This document shows positions 6,189 through 15,518 of a stretch of 64,000 nt of DNA, one piece after another. The notes under the pieces were generated by a model. The model ran no database searches and had not been told where the DNA came from. It saw only the letters and a list, made by a program, of their open reading frames with translations. The stretch is taken from positions 1,183,501 through 1,247,500 of the forward strand of contig NC_020300.1 in NCBI RefSeq assembly GCF_000341355.1. The letters are read 5' to 3'. How positions within the stretch are numbered: position 1 is the stretch's first letter; each line of letters begins with the position of its first letter. A program made the translations under genes and the position numbers. Source of the stretch: Bartonella australis AUST/NH1 (lineage in GTDB: Bacteria > Pseudomonadota > Alphaproteobacteria > Rhizobiales > Rhizobiaceae).

Positions 6189-8072
6189 TTAGTCCGAAAG
6201 GCTGGAGGCTATAGCTAAGCGTTGTTGCTTAGCATGGCGTTCAAATGCTCGGTTAACCGCCGCGTGGATTTCTTCCGTGGAACCATTTCCCCCCGAAATA
6301 TTTAAATTTGTAATGGTTATAGAAGCGTCTATTTCTGCTGATCTATGGACCCTAATAGGTTCAGGAGCCTTAAAGGATCCAACTTTTACATTTGTTGCCT
6401 CCCCGTATTCTGTTTTGACTTCACCTGGATGGAAACCATTATCGCTTTTTCCAGACGGAGTGCTCGTAACAACTGCCCTATCAACCATTCTTTTTGCGCG
6501 CGCATTAGTTTCATCGGTGAAGGTTTTCAGAGTTTCCGTTGAAGTTTTATTGATCGTGACGTTAAAACCTAACTTTTCTTTTATCCAATTGGGCATCCAA
6601 CTCGTTAATTTGTTAACGCTATCGCTGAACCAATTGCACAGAGCATTCCATTTGCTTTTCATGCCTTCCCATAATCCCGCAATGAGATTAGAGCCTGCTT
6701 CGATTAAATTGTGCTCCAGCAACCACTTAACCAATGCGTTGATTTTTTTGGCTATCCAATAGAGTGGTGAAAAATCTTTAAAGAGAGTTATTAATTCATC
6801 AAAAACGTTACTGCATAAGCCGACAAAAGAATCCCATAATTTTCCTATAAAGCCTGCGACCCTATCCCAGTTTTTGTAGAGCAGATACCCAGCCCCCACA
6901 AGCAATGCAATGCCCCCAATTATCCAACCGATAGGGGTGGTCATAATAGCGACACCTAGCGAAACGACTGCTTCCCCAACCACAATTAAAGACGCAATGA
7001 GCGGGCCCACAATGAAAGCGCTAAGCGCAACGAGACCAACCTTAAAGAGTGTTATTTCACCGATCAGTGGCTCCATCCACCGAAACCAGGCTTTAATGCT
7101 TTCCGTGATATCGCTGATACCCCTTCTCAAATCAGAAGCGGGATTAAGCAAATCCAGCATAAATTGCTTCAGGGTTTTTGCCCATTCAGAAGCGGTTGTT
7201 TGAATGAGATCGCGGTTTTCATCAATCAATTTTGAAAAGATATCAATCATGTCATTGAGCACGGGCATGAAACGTGAACCAATGAAATTAGCGACACCAC
7301 CTATTTTTTTCTTAAAAGCCCCAAGCTTATCACTTAAATCTGCTGCATAGTGCGCGACATCTGCACCTATTAGCCACTTTCCTTTGCGCGCCTTCGCGAA
7401 TAGTTCTTTGAAGGGCTCCATGCCTTGCGAGAGCATAGCAGCCATTTCTTTGCCATCACCACCAAATAGTAGAGCTGCGATGTGTTGCCTTTGTGCTTGA
7501 TTTTTCATTTTACTCATCTTGTCAATAATTTCTTCCAACAAGGCTGAGTTTGATTTGAGCTGTCCCGAGGCATTTTTGACAGAAATGCCAAGTGCCTTAA
7601 ACCCCATAACACCTCTTCTTTGTCCAGAGAAAGCTTGTGCAGAACGCCTATTCAAAGTTGCCAAGGACTGCTGAAAGAGTTCACCGGAATATCCTGAACG
7701 ATCAGCAGCATCACTCCATAATTGAAGCGCTGCGACACTCATACCTAGGTGCCGCGACGCGTGATGAAGGCTATCCCCCATATGTATGGTTTTCATGGTA
7801 ATGGCACTTAAGCTTGCCACAAGGCCACCACCAGCCAGCCCTAAAGCTCCGGACAAAATCGAAGCACGTTTTGCCACCGTGCTGAGGGCACCTTGAACAC
7901 CTTGCAGACTTTTGGTCATATTTTTTACCGCAGCAGAAAAACGGTGAACACCCAATTTATGCGATATCTTCTTTGAAAGGACATCAAATTCCTTTTGAAG
8001 ACGCTTGATAGGTGCAGTGAGCCCGTCTTCTAAAGACAGTTTTACTTTTGCATCTGCAACTTTTTTGCTCAT
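6189..8072 (-). CDS. T: Tail tape measure protein (P2 gpT-like)
   Basis: A 627-residue protein with an alanine/leucine-rich N-terminal half (DDGLTAPIKRLQKEF-type opening), a hydrophobic block at about residues 340-395 with glycine-rich segments (VGLVALSAFIVGPLIASLIV), and a conserved WDRVAGFIGKLWDSFVGLC region. It sets tail length and is ejected with the DNA. Its ATG overlaps the end of the frameshifted E' extension (ATGA), which is the normal E-E'-T arrangement. Confidence 0.9.
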   Translation of the reverse strand: MSKKVADAKVKLSLEDGLTAPIKRLQKEFDVLSKKISHKLGVHRFSAAVKNMTKSLQGVQGALSTVAKRASILSGALGLAGGGLVASLSAITMKTIHMGDSLHHASRHLGMSVAALQLWSDAADRSGYSGELFQQSLATLNRRSAQAFSGQRRGVMGFKALGISVKNASGQLKSNSALLEEIIDKMSKMKNQAQRQHIAALLFGGDGKEMAAMLSQGMEPFKELFAKARKGKWLIGADVAHYAADLSDKLGAFKKKIGGVANFIGSRFMPVLNDMIDIFSKLIDENRDLIQTTASEWAKTLKQFMLDLLNPASDLRRGISDITESIKAWFRWMEPLIGEITLFKVGLVALSAFIVGPLIASLIVVGEAVVSLGVAIMTTPIGWIIGGIALLVGAGYLLYKNWDRVAGFIGKLWDSFVGLCSNVFDELITLFKDFSPLYWIAKKINALVKWLLEHNLIEAGSNLIAGLWEGMKSKWNALCNWFSDSVNKLTSWMPNWIKEKLGFNVTINKTSTETLKTFTDETNARAKRMVDRAVVTSTPSGKSDNGFHPGEVKTEYGEATNVKVGSFKAPEPIRVHRSAEIDASITITNLNISGGNGSTEEIHAAVNRAFERHAKQQRLAIASSLSD

Positions 8073-8466
8073 TTTGTTTTATGCCTTTCTGCTGCTAGAT
8101 TACGCCAAAAAATTAACTCTTTTGGCTCCATTTCCATCATGTCTGAAAGCGGCCAATGAAAAACGATGGCGATATCGGCTATGAGTTTTGCGGCGGTTTC
8201 CCAGTCGAGGATGCCCGCCGTTTGATAAAAGATTCAAGAATTTCTCCAATGCCCGATAAGTCATCGATATCGAGTTCGCTGATAGCCTCATAAGGCCACC
8301 CAGAAAGGCGTGTGATCATAGCAATCGTTTGCTCTACGCCTTCCTTCTTATCAATCGCTTGCAAATCCTTTGCTTTTGGACGACGCAAAGTAATCTCACT
8401 ATGTTCTTTTCCTTCAAATTCAACAGGCATGAATAATTGATACGTAACGCTTGATTGTGATGCCAT
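8069..8466 (-). CDS. gpE+E' frameshift product
   Basis: In the -1 frame relative to gpE an open stretch begins after codon GAA near 8230 and runs to TGA at 8069. It encodes GILDWETAAKLIADIAIVF, then HWPLSDMMEMEPKELIFWR, the pattern of P2 E'. No good start codon precedes it, so it must be reached by a -1 ribosomal slip in the overlap; the T-rich TCTTTTATC at about 8220-8228 is the best candidate. The product would be about 132 residues. The slip site is inference. Confidence 0.7.
8179..8466 (-). CDS. E: Tail assembly chaperone gpE
   Basis: A 95-residue protein of the P2 gpE/Mu gp41 type. It carries the pattern TLRRPKAKDLQAIDKKEG followed by ITRLSGWPYEAISELDIDDL. It acts as a chaperone coating the tape measure protein during tail assembly and is not expected in the virion. 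Its 3' part overlaps the -1 frame extension described separately. Confidence 0.85.
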   Translation of the reverse strand: MASQSSVTYQLFMPVEFEGKEHSEITLRRPKAKDLQAIDKKEGVEQTIAMITRLSGWPYEAISELDIDDLSGIGEILESFIKRRASSTGKPPQNS

Positions 8467-8468
8467 TT

Positions 8469-8975
8469 TTATATTCCTAAAAATTTTCTATGCTTTGCTA
8501 ATTGATCAACACCATTGAATTTTCTCACCATGTTGATGGCGTCTATCTCGACAATTTCGACGTCTTTCTGGACATATTTAAAGTAATTCAATGCGAATGT
8601 TGCCGTAGATGTATTTTTGCCTCCTGGTTGCCATTCTGCCATTTCGAAACCTTTGCAAAGTCCTCTCATGGTGATGACAACACCTTCCGCTGCTGCACCT
8701 TGCGCTTGCACGGAACCTCGTAATGAGATGTCTACATCAGGACGTCCTAATTGCGTCATAAGCTCTGGAGAGCAATCAGAAATGGTCATGGCGAGTGTCA
8801 AAACTTCGAGACCCATATCAATCTCAATGGGCACATCCATGCCGCCTCCTCGGTAACTTTCAACGGTAAAATTCAAATTCGGGGGGGTTACACTTTCGCA
8901 TTTGGCCTGATATGGAATGCCATCGACATAAATATTAAAATATTTCAGAACTCTTGGTAAAACGGGTACGGCCAT
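8469..8975 (-). CDS. FII: Major tail tube protein (P2 FII-like)
   Basis: A 168-residue protein starting MAVPVLPRVLKYFNIYVDG, with YRGGGMDVPIEIDMGLEVL in the middle, both characteristic of the contractile tail tube protein family. It forms the inner tube through which DNA passes. It starts one base inside the stop of the sheath gene. Confidence 0.9.
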   Translation of the reverse strand: MAVPVLPRVLKYFNIYVDGIPYQAKCESVTPPNLNFTVESYRGGGMDVPIEIDMGLEVLTLAMTISDCSPELMTQLGRPDVDISLRGSVQAQGAAAEGVVITMRGLCKGFEMAEWQPGGKNTSTATFALNYFKYVQKDVEIVEIDAINMVRKFNGVDQLAKHRKFLGI

Positions 8976-10366
8976 TAAAAGATCTCCTCTAAATAATCAC
9001 TGACGATTTGTGAACGGAATGTGATATGTTCTGCCGGTGTTGTTGGTGTGAATTCCACGTTGAAATAGACTTTGCCACTTTCAAGAGCGCTAGCTGTGTT
9101 CAGTTCTGGATCGGGAGCGCAATGCCCACCAAGAATGGCGCCTTGTGCTTTTAAATCGCGTAAGTAAGCATTGACGCTTTCACTCACATCGTTCATGTAG
9201 GTTTTTTTGATATTGCGATCGACTGCCCATAGATGCCCGCGTAAAACGGCATCATTGATCATATCCGCAGTTCTCACCACCGATAAAAAAGCAAATTTTG
9301 CGTCACTTGAAAGTGTGCGGTTGCCCCATAGGCGATAACCGTTTTCCCGGATAATAGTCGTGATATTTTGTTCGTTAAGAAGATTGGCGCGGCTAGAGCT
9401 GTCACCGATAGAAAAATCAATCGGGCGTGCTATACCAACAATCCCATTGATTACTTTATTTGAAGGGGAATGCCAAAAACCATTTGCAGCGTCAGTTTTG
9501 GCAATGACACCTGCAACTGCTGCACTCGCCGGTTCTTCTAAGATTTTGCCATTTCGATTAACCTTCACAAAGGGATCAATGAGAATGACACGTTTTGAAT
9601 CAAAATCTTGTGCCGCAGCAAGAGCTGCTTCATCTGTCGTGTTTGGTGCATCAATCACCACAATAGCACGCAGACGTTCTGCAATACCGATGAGTTCTGC
9701 TGCCACAGGATTAGACGTTATACTGGTTTCAGCCTTGGCGGTAGCACCAGTCCCGTCACCTTCAATGGTTACAATTGGAGCAGTTTGATAATCAAAGCTA
9801 TTTTTCTTTATGACGATAGACGTCACTTTCCCATCCGTAAGGATCGCTTCTGCTTCTATATCACCGGCAATCTTAACTGTCGCCTGGGTGTAACCACTCC
9901 CTTGGTTTGTAACATCAATCTTGTTAATGCTAAGAGGACGCTTATGGGTAAAGCCTGGAGCGATCAGGATGCGTGGTGTTTGCCCCACAAGGGATTGTGC
10001 TCCAATCAAAGCGTGAACGCCTTCATAAGAACCATTTGCGTCCACACCACCCAGAATATTCGTCAATGTTGCGCTCTCATCGTCGCCTTCCTTTACCCGT
10101 ACGACAACAACAACAGCTCCCACTTGCTTGAAAATCAGGTCAAGAGCATTGGGCAAAGTGCCGCGTCTCTTGCCTGTTTTATCAAGTTTGGCTGCTTGTG
10201 AAAGAGAACCTGATATCAAAACCGGTGTGTTGAGAGGAAAGGCTAGCTCGTCTGCATCCGGTGCTGTGCCGACAATGCCGATAACCGCTGATTGAACCGC
10301 GCGAAGGGGACGCGTGGCATCATCAACCTCGACGACTTCAACGCCGTGTAAAAAATCTGTCGCCAT
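8975..10366 (-). CDS. FI: Major tail sheath protein (P2 FI-like)
   Basis: A 463-residue protein with the sheath-family opening (FLHGVEVVEVDD, AVIGIVGTAPDA) and C-terminal core (RLWGNRTLSSDAKFAFLSVVRTADMINDAV; YFNVEFTPTTPAEHITF, abbreviated here). Between about residues 145 and 215 there is an inserted beta-rich segment (VTNQGSGYTQATVKI; PIVTIEGDGTGATAKA), like extra surface domains of other sheaths. It contracts to drive the tube through the envelope. A Shine-Dalgarno AAAGGAG precedes the ATG. The 255 bases upstream, to the HigA gene, show no clear gene. Confidence 0.92.
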   Translation of the reverse strand: MATDFLHGVEVVEVDDATRPLRAVQSAVIGIVGTAPDADELAFPLNTPVLISGSLSQAAKLDKTGKRRGTLPNALDLIFKQVGAVVVVVRVKEGDDESATLTNILGGVDANGSYEGVHALIGAQSLVGQTPRILIAPGFTHKRPLSINKIDVTNQGSGYTQATVKIAGDIEAEAILTDGKVTSIVIKKNSFDYQTAPIVTIEGDGTGATAKAETSITSNPVAAELIGIAERLRAIVVIDAPNTTDEAALAAAQDFDSKRVILIDPFVKVNRNGKILEEPASAAVAGVIAKTDAANGFWHSPSNKVINGIVGIARPIDFSIGDSSSRANLLNEQNITTIIRENGYRLWGNRTLSSDAKFAFLSVVRTADMINDAVLRGHLWAVDRNIKKTYMNDVSESVNAYLRDLKAQGAILGGHCAPDPELNTASALESGKVYFNVEFTPTTPAEHITFRSQIVSDYLEEIF

Positions 10367-10621
10367 GCTTTATGCTCCTTTAAAATGGTTGGATGATTTT
10401 AAGATTAATGGGGGGTGAAAAACTCATTATACTTCCCGCCGATTCATATAATGAGTTAATAGAATCCCGTTCCGCTATAGAACCTCTCGTCTATGCAGAT
10501 GCCTCAAAGGATATATGAGATGATTTAGATTGTGCTTTAGATGATAGTTGGAATGGCGATGAAAATATCTAAAGTCGGCGCTATCGTCCGATATGATTAT
10601 TTGCTTCTGATAAGCAAATTT

Positions 10622-10948
10622 CTAGCGGCTACGTTCTATTTGCGCGTCCACCCTACCAACCGTTAATGTTGGAATGGAAGAAACATCAATATCTCGTAAT
10701 GCATGCCATGTGTCATAATTTGCCTGCAACTGTAACCATAAAGCTGGTCCATTGCCCAAAAGTTTGCCGATACGTGCAGCTGTAGCCGCTGTAACAGGAC
10801 GTGCCCCCTTAAGAATGCCATGCAAATGTTGGCGTGATATTTGAAGAATTCGAGCAATTTCTGTTTTACTTATATCTAGATTTTCTAAAGCTTCAGCTAA
10901 AATCTCTCCTGGATGAGAAGGGCAACGTTCGGGATTGCGTGTAGTCAT
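10622..10948 (-). CDS. higA: HigA-type antitoxin (XRE family)
   Basis: A 108-residue protein with the HigA/VapI start RCPSHPGEILAEALENL and a helix-turn-helix (SKTEIARILQISRQHLHGILKG). It neutralises HigB and represses the operon. It follows the toxin gene by 24 bases, the toxin-first order typical of higBA. The palindrome in the promoter at 11293-11304 is its likely operator. Confidence 0.9.
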   Translation of the reverse strand: MTTRNPERCPSHPGEILAEALENLDISKTEIARILQISRQHLHGILKGARPVTAATAARIGKLLGNGPALWLQLQANYDTWHALRDIDVSSIPTLTVGRVDAQIERSR

Positions 10949-10972
10949 AGGTAAAAACTCCTTCTGAAGAAC

Positions 10973-11248
10973 TTAATGATATTGCTCTAAATCAACATGA
11001 ATTGCATGACCATCAATAAATTCAAAAGTAATGCACCACGGTCCATTGACGTGGATAGTATAACGAGCTGGATTAAATCCCCTAAGCATATGAAAATCAT
11101 AGCCCGGTATATTAACGTCGCTTACTTGAGAAGCGGCTTCAAGAGTATCAAGACGGCGAATGATACGCTTATGGAGCCTACTATCAATCTTGCTCTTTCC
11201 TGTCTCCCAAAGAGATTGCAAGTCTTTATTTTTAAATGTTTTGATCAT
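10973..11248 (-). CDS. higB: HigB-type toxin (RelE superfamily mRNA interferase)
   Basis: A 91-residue protein of the HigB/killer family: starts MIKTFKNKDLQSLWETGK, has LHKRIIRRLDTLEAA and ends with the typical core FHMLRGFNPARYTIHVNGPW CITFEF (written with a break). HigB cleaves mRNA on the ribosome. The pair is inserted between the tail fibre and sheath genes with its own promoter, on the same strand as the tail operon. Confidence 0.9.
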   Translation of the reverse strand: MIKTFKNKDLQSLWETGKSKIDSRLHKRIIRRLDTLEAASQVSDVNIPGYDFHMLRGFNPARYTIHVNGPWCITFEFIDGHAIHVDLEQYH

Positions 11249-11276
11249 AGCAACTCAATGGCTTCATTTTAAGTAG

Positions 11277-11305
11277 AATGTAATGTAATAAGTGACAACT
11301 GTCAA
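11277..11305 (-). promoter_or_regulatory. higBA promoter with operator palindrome
   Basis: Minus-strand TTGACA (11305-11300), 17-base spacer, TACATT (11282-11277). A perfect palindrome TGACA-N2-TGTCA (11293-11304) overlaps the -35 box, as expected for autorepression by HigA. It lies about 30 bases before the toxin start. Confidence 0.6.
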
Positions 11306-11430
11306 CAAAAATGTTACTATCGAAACAATATGATGTAATTGATACTGTAAAAATTAAAGACATTGCAGAAATGAACCTGAGACCCATGCGTCCTGAGCAA
11401 GATTCATCAAAAAGCATTTATCCGAAAATC

Positions 11431-12351
11431 TCATGCCTTTATGGCGTAAATAACTGTCGCATTCACAGGCCGCGTTTCTGCTCCGCCTGTTGAAGAAATG
11501 GTTGCCCTGTGCGTATGCACACCAGCAGATTCTGTCATACGTGATCCCGTTTGCCTCTTATAACGAGGATTCCTTTGACCAATATCCGAAGCACCTGTAT
11601 CAACTTCACTATACCAAAATTTGTGTGCATGCCCGCCCGCTGCATCAATGGTGCAATTATGCGTGTGCGACCTTATGCTATCTGGCTGATATTTAGCAAA
11701 TTCTCTCTCTTGATCTAGACCACGACCATTATCAAAGCCACGTAAAAACACCCCTCTGAAATCAGGAACTTTAAAGGTTGTATCACTGTCTTTTCCCCAT
11801 TGATCCCCTATTGCCTTGAATAATCGCGGATAATCTGTACGTTTATAAGTTGCGCCATCGCATAAAAGCCAGCCGCTTGGCACTGTCTTCATGGCAAATG
11901 TGGCAATGAATCCAGAGGGGAAAATTTCCTTTATTTCTCGCTCAATTTCATCGTGGAGCTCCTGATAAGAATCCTTAAGCCCAATAATATCTTCTGCTTT
12001 GTGTTGATGTTCTCCTAAGAGTGAAATAGCGCTACCAAAGGTAAAATGATCATCATTTAATTTATATAAAACATAATTATTCGCCGCATCCCTAGCGCCT
12101 TCTACATCACTTAAATCAGCAAATGAAAAAGTCTTATCTGCTGCCATTTTATTCTTGAGAGCTGTCTCAAGTCCCACGACATCTTCCATCGCGTGGAGAT
12201 GCTGTGAAGATGCTTTGCTATCCGCCTTTTCATCAATATCGTCAATCGCCTGATCAATCTTTACTAAATTTTCACGCAAGATCGGAAATTCAGAACTGAT
12301 AAAACGACCTTCTTTTGGTAGTTCCATATTTAACTTTTTTGTTTTTTCCAT
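11431..12351 (-). CDS. Tail fibre/collar-domain protein
   Basis: From ATG 12351 (GGAG ten bases before it) the product has 306 residues. The N-terminal half is helical and acidic; from about residue 150 it carries a phage tail collar domain (GFIATFAMKTVPSGWLLCDG; YPRLFKAIGDQWG; FKVPDFRGVFLRGFDNG) and a His-rich end (SHTHNCTIDAAGGHAHKF; GVHTHRATIS) typical of metal-binding fibre tips. It should bind the host surface. A longer start at 12417 would overlap the preceding gene by 53 bases and is less likely. Confidence 0.85.
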   Translation of the reverse strand: MEKTKKLNMELPKEGRFISSEFPILRENLVKIDQAIDDIDEKADSKASSQHLHAMEDVVGLETALKNKMAADKTFSFADLSDVEGARDAANNYVLYKLNDDHFTFGSAISLLGEHQHKAEDIIGLKDSYQELHDEIEREIKEIFPSGFIATFAMKTVPSGWLLCDGATYKRTDYPRLFKAIGDQWGKDSDTTFKVPDFRGVFLRGFDNGRGLDQEREFAKYQPDSIRSHTHNCTIDAAGGHAHKFWYSEVDTGASDIGQRNPRYKRQTGSRMTESAGVHTHRATISSTGGAETRPVNATVIYAIKA

Positions 12352-12364
12352 TATTTTACTCCAA

Positions 12365-15300
12365 TTATAAGATGCTTGCGCCAAAATCACACACCATGGA
12401 TCGTGCCGCGGGGCCACCGGTAAGCGTGAGTTTTAAGCGCACTTGTTTTGCTGTTTTATCCTCACTGACAAATTTATGTTCCATCCAAAGCGGCTCGGGG
12501 AGTTGTTCTGTCTCATCTAATTTCAGAGGAGCAAAATCTCCGTCATCCAGCTGGATCTCCATAGTGAGTGCGGCCCCTCCTGGTAAAAAACTTTTAATAT
12601 AGCTGATGAGCCTCGACTTTTCGCCAAAGGCAAAAGCGCGGGTGATGTAAGTTGCTGTTTTGTGGATTCTTCCTGCAACCAATTGGACAGGAGCAAAGAG
12701 CACAGGCGAGAGCTTCTCTGTGCCTTTGAGAATAACACGCAGTTGGATTTTTTCACTGATATATTCAGTAAGGTTAAGCAACTGAAATGGCAAAAGTTGA
12801 TAAATTGTGCCGTTGTTACGCTCAATTTCAAACACAACAGAACACTCACTTGAAGGCAATTCAATCGCTGCGCGGACTTGCAGATCAGAGCATTCAACGA
12901 GATCAAATTCGCCTAAATCGATAATTTTTTCTGTTTGTGTATAGCGCGCGGCCAATATACGAAATGTCAAGGCCTCATCTTGATGAGCTGTCCATGTCCG
13001 CGCATTAACAGAAGAAAAACGCGGCCCTGTCACATAAGGATGGCTTGCAACATATCTTTGATTTTGTTCATCGAAGCCTCCAAGTTTGGCTAAAGAAACA
13101 GCATGGTTAGCATCGTCTGTCTTAATGACGAAAGCTGTTAAGCGATCATCCGGAACGATTAATGGTACATCATAGCGTGCTTGCGCCCAACCTGTTTGTG
13201 CTTCTTTCATAGAATATAAGGTTTGTGCTTGAATATCGGATGTGGGATAGCCGTTTTCTGTGGAGACTAAATCGATCACCAAATCATTGGCAGGATTGCC
13301 GATTTTGCAAAGATGAAAATCTACCCCTGTTATTTGTCGTGTTTCATCCGGTGTGAAGACTTGCGCCTGAGGATCGGATTTTGTCCATATATGCACCGTT
13401 GTTGTACGCCGCATCACTTTTACATCAATCACACCTTGACCAGTAAAAAGACCTGTTGCGGTCGTCCCGCCTTTTCCCCGTGCCACAACATTTTTTGTTC
13501 CTGCGGTGATTTTTTCAGGAATTTTAAATGTGCCTTCCATGACCCCTTTGGCATCCGCAATCAGGCTATTTTCTGGCGCAACATCCACACCATCAAAGGT
13601 GAGGCTTTCTAAAACTTCTCCTTTGGCAAAGCCTTCAATTTTAAAGCTAAGCTCTATTCTCCTTAAGAAATCGGTTTGCTCTTGGTGCGTACTCACCAAT
13701 TCATCTTTTGTTTCTGTCGACCAGAAACCAATGTAACGAACGCGATGATGCTGACCTATGTTCAGTTGATTGGTCGTTCCGGAAAGCCAATCAGTGCGTT
13801 GCACATGCCAAAAATCTGTTGCTGGAGTAAGGGTCAGCGTCCCCGGCAAAGAAGCAAAATTTTGATAAGGATTTATTTTTTCGCAAGCTGTCGTCAACTC
13901 TTGTGCGATGATGACTTCATTTTCCCAATCAAGAGTTACAGGGAACTGTAAAGAAGTGTAGTAAAAGGTCGGCTCAATAGCGAGCTGTAGAACACCACTG
14001 CCTATAGCAGCTGTTTGCGGAAAACCTTCATCTCTATAATTATCGTCGAGGAAAGGATCAGCAAACATGCCTTTCTTGGCAACAGGCTCTTTGGAATCGA
14101 TGTTGCTTTTAATCTTCTCTAACTGCATGAGCCTATCAAGGGAAAGAACACGCTGAAAATAGCGCCACATTTCATCATAGGGAGCAACACGTGTGCCATC
14201 ATTTTTTACAATAGGCACGTCCCTCCAATTATTTGTAATCGTTGCAAGGGATAACACATCTTCAGGAATGCTGGGCGCCATAGGCTGATCTGCTGAGATG
14301 CCTTTTATATAGACCACATTGCCTTGCGCATTCAGCCCTATGCGATCAATACGCGGCAATTTATAGGTATAACTGACAATAATGTCACCGCCCTGCGCAC
14401 CATCTGATACGGTAATCTCCTGGTCCGTCACTTGATCGGCAGTTATTTGTGCGCGATAACGATAAGTAACCGTGTAGATACTGCCTGGTAGCGGTTCATC
14501 ACCGACGGGTGCCCAATCAATCGTGTCGCCTGTTTTTTTAAAATCAATGCCTTCTTTAAACTCTTTGTTACCTTGAACAATTTTGACGAAAGATGTGATG
14601 CTTTTATCCGGGACGCCATCACGTCCTGATGCAAGCGCACCGCGTGTTACATTGACCGTTTTTTCCTTTGTGAGCAAAAGAGAATGAATATTCGCGATGG
14701 GAGAATAATAGGTTTTAAAAGTAAAGTTCGCTTCGTCTTCTTTCGTTGAAAAGATATGGGTTTCACTGGGAACCAGGCCTTCAGAAAAGTCTTCTGCTTC
14801 TTCATATCTCAAAGCAGCAAGCCGTTTGCGCTTAAAGCCGTTAATATTGGCTTCCCCTTCTTGAATGCTGAACAGTTGATTGTGTCCATCTTTGCCTAGT
14901 GCTGTGACGCGACAGCCACTCACAATATAGTGGCCATGCGCGCGGTCATAGGTCGCAATGGCTTGTATGGCGGGTTCAAGCAATGAGGGAGATTTTTGAT
15001 CAATCAAGACACCATCCTGGAGAACATAAACCGGAAAGAAAGTGCCTTCTTGTTGATCGTCTTTCAGTGCCCAAACAAGTTTCGCGACTTCCCGTGCTGC
15101 TCCTGGTTCACCTTCAGCCAATGTGCCTGGAATTTGCCCCAAAAGCCCTGGATCATCCTCGTGCGTAATCCACCTCTTCTGAAGTTTTACGCCAATTTCC
15201 GTACGGCCAACCATAGAAACATTGTCTAAAATGGCTTCTGAAACTGGAAAAATATCCCCTGCGATATAAATCTTGCCATCCGTCAAAGTGACAGTTTGGC

Positions 15301-15517
15301 TATCTTTGTCAACAAAAGCATCAGCGCGTTCAACCCGGTCACCTTCTTTGGCCACAAGACGTCCTAAGCGATCATGGCGCCCTCGGATAATGGTCTGAAC
15401 CTCATTGAGTTCACCACTTTGAATAAAGGATCGTTCTCCGTAAAATACAACACTTTGTTGTTCATCTTTGCCGATAGATCTATCAATTGCAAATGGCAAA
15501 CCACTTTCATGCTTCAT
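12365..15517 (-). CDS. DUF4815 phage tail/baseplate protein
   Basis: A 1050-residue protein, the largest of the window. The first half matches what I know as the DUF4815 family (FAIDRSIGKDEQQSVVFYG; FIQSGELNEVQTIIRGRHDR; YIAGDIFPVSEAILDNV). The second half is beta-rich. It lies between gpI and the fibre, where host-contact proteins are encoded in P2-like phages. Exact role in the baseplate or fibre is not known. Tight spacing (one base from gpI) supports co-translation. Confidence 0.85.
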   Translation of the reverse strand: MKHESGLPFAIDRSIGKDEQQSVVFYGERSFIQSGELNEVQTIIRGRHDRLGRLVAKEGDRVERADAFVDKDSQTVTLTDGKIYIAGDIFPVSEAILDNVSMVGRTEIGVKLQKRWITHEDDPGLLGQIPGTLAEGEPGAAREVAKLVWALKDDQQEGTFFPVYVLQDGVLIDQKSPSLLEPAIQAIATYDRAHGHYIVSGCRVTALGKDGHNQLFSIQEGEANINGFKRKRLAALRYEEAEDFSEGLVPSETHIFSTKEDEANFTFKTYYSPIANIHSLLLTKEKTVNVTRGALASGRDGVPDKSITSFVKIVQGNKEFKEGIDFKKTGDTIDWAPVGDEPLPGSIYTVTYRYRAQITADQVTDQEITVSDGAQGGDIIVSYTYKLPRIDRIGLNAQGNVVYIKGISADQPMAPSIPEDVLSLATITNNWRDVPIVKNDGTRVAPYDEMWRYFQRVLSLDRLMQLEKIKSNIDSKEPVAKKGMFADPFLDDNYRDEGFPQTAAIGSGVLQLAIEPTFYYTSLQFPVTLDWENEVIIAQELTTACEKINPYQNFASLPGTLTLTPATDFWHVQRTDWLSGTTNQLNIGQHHRVRYIGFWSTETKDELVSTHQEQTDFLRRIELSFKIEGFAKGEVLESLTFDGVDVAPENSLIADAKGVMEGTFKIPEKITAGTKNVVARGKGGTTATGLFTGQGVIDVKVMRRTTTVHIWTKSDPQAQVFTPDETRQITGVDFHLCKIGNPANDLVIDLVSTENGYPTSDIQAQTLYSMKEAQTGWAQARYDVPLIVPDDRLTAFVIKTDDANHAVSLAKLGGFDEQNQRYVASHPYVTGPRFSSVNARTWTAHQDEALTFRILAARYTQTEKIIDLGEFDLVECSDLQVRAAIELPSSECSVVFEIERNNGTIYQLLPFQLLNLTEYISEKIQLRVILKGTEKLSPVLFAPVQLVAGRIHKTATYITRAFAFGEKSRLISYIKSFLPGGAALTMEIQLDDGDFAPLKLDETEQLPEPLWMEHKFVSEDKTAKQVRLKLTLTGGPAARSMVCDFGASIL

Positions 15518-15518
15518 G

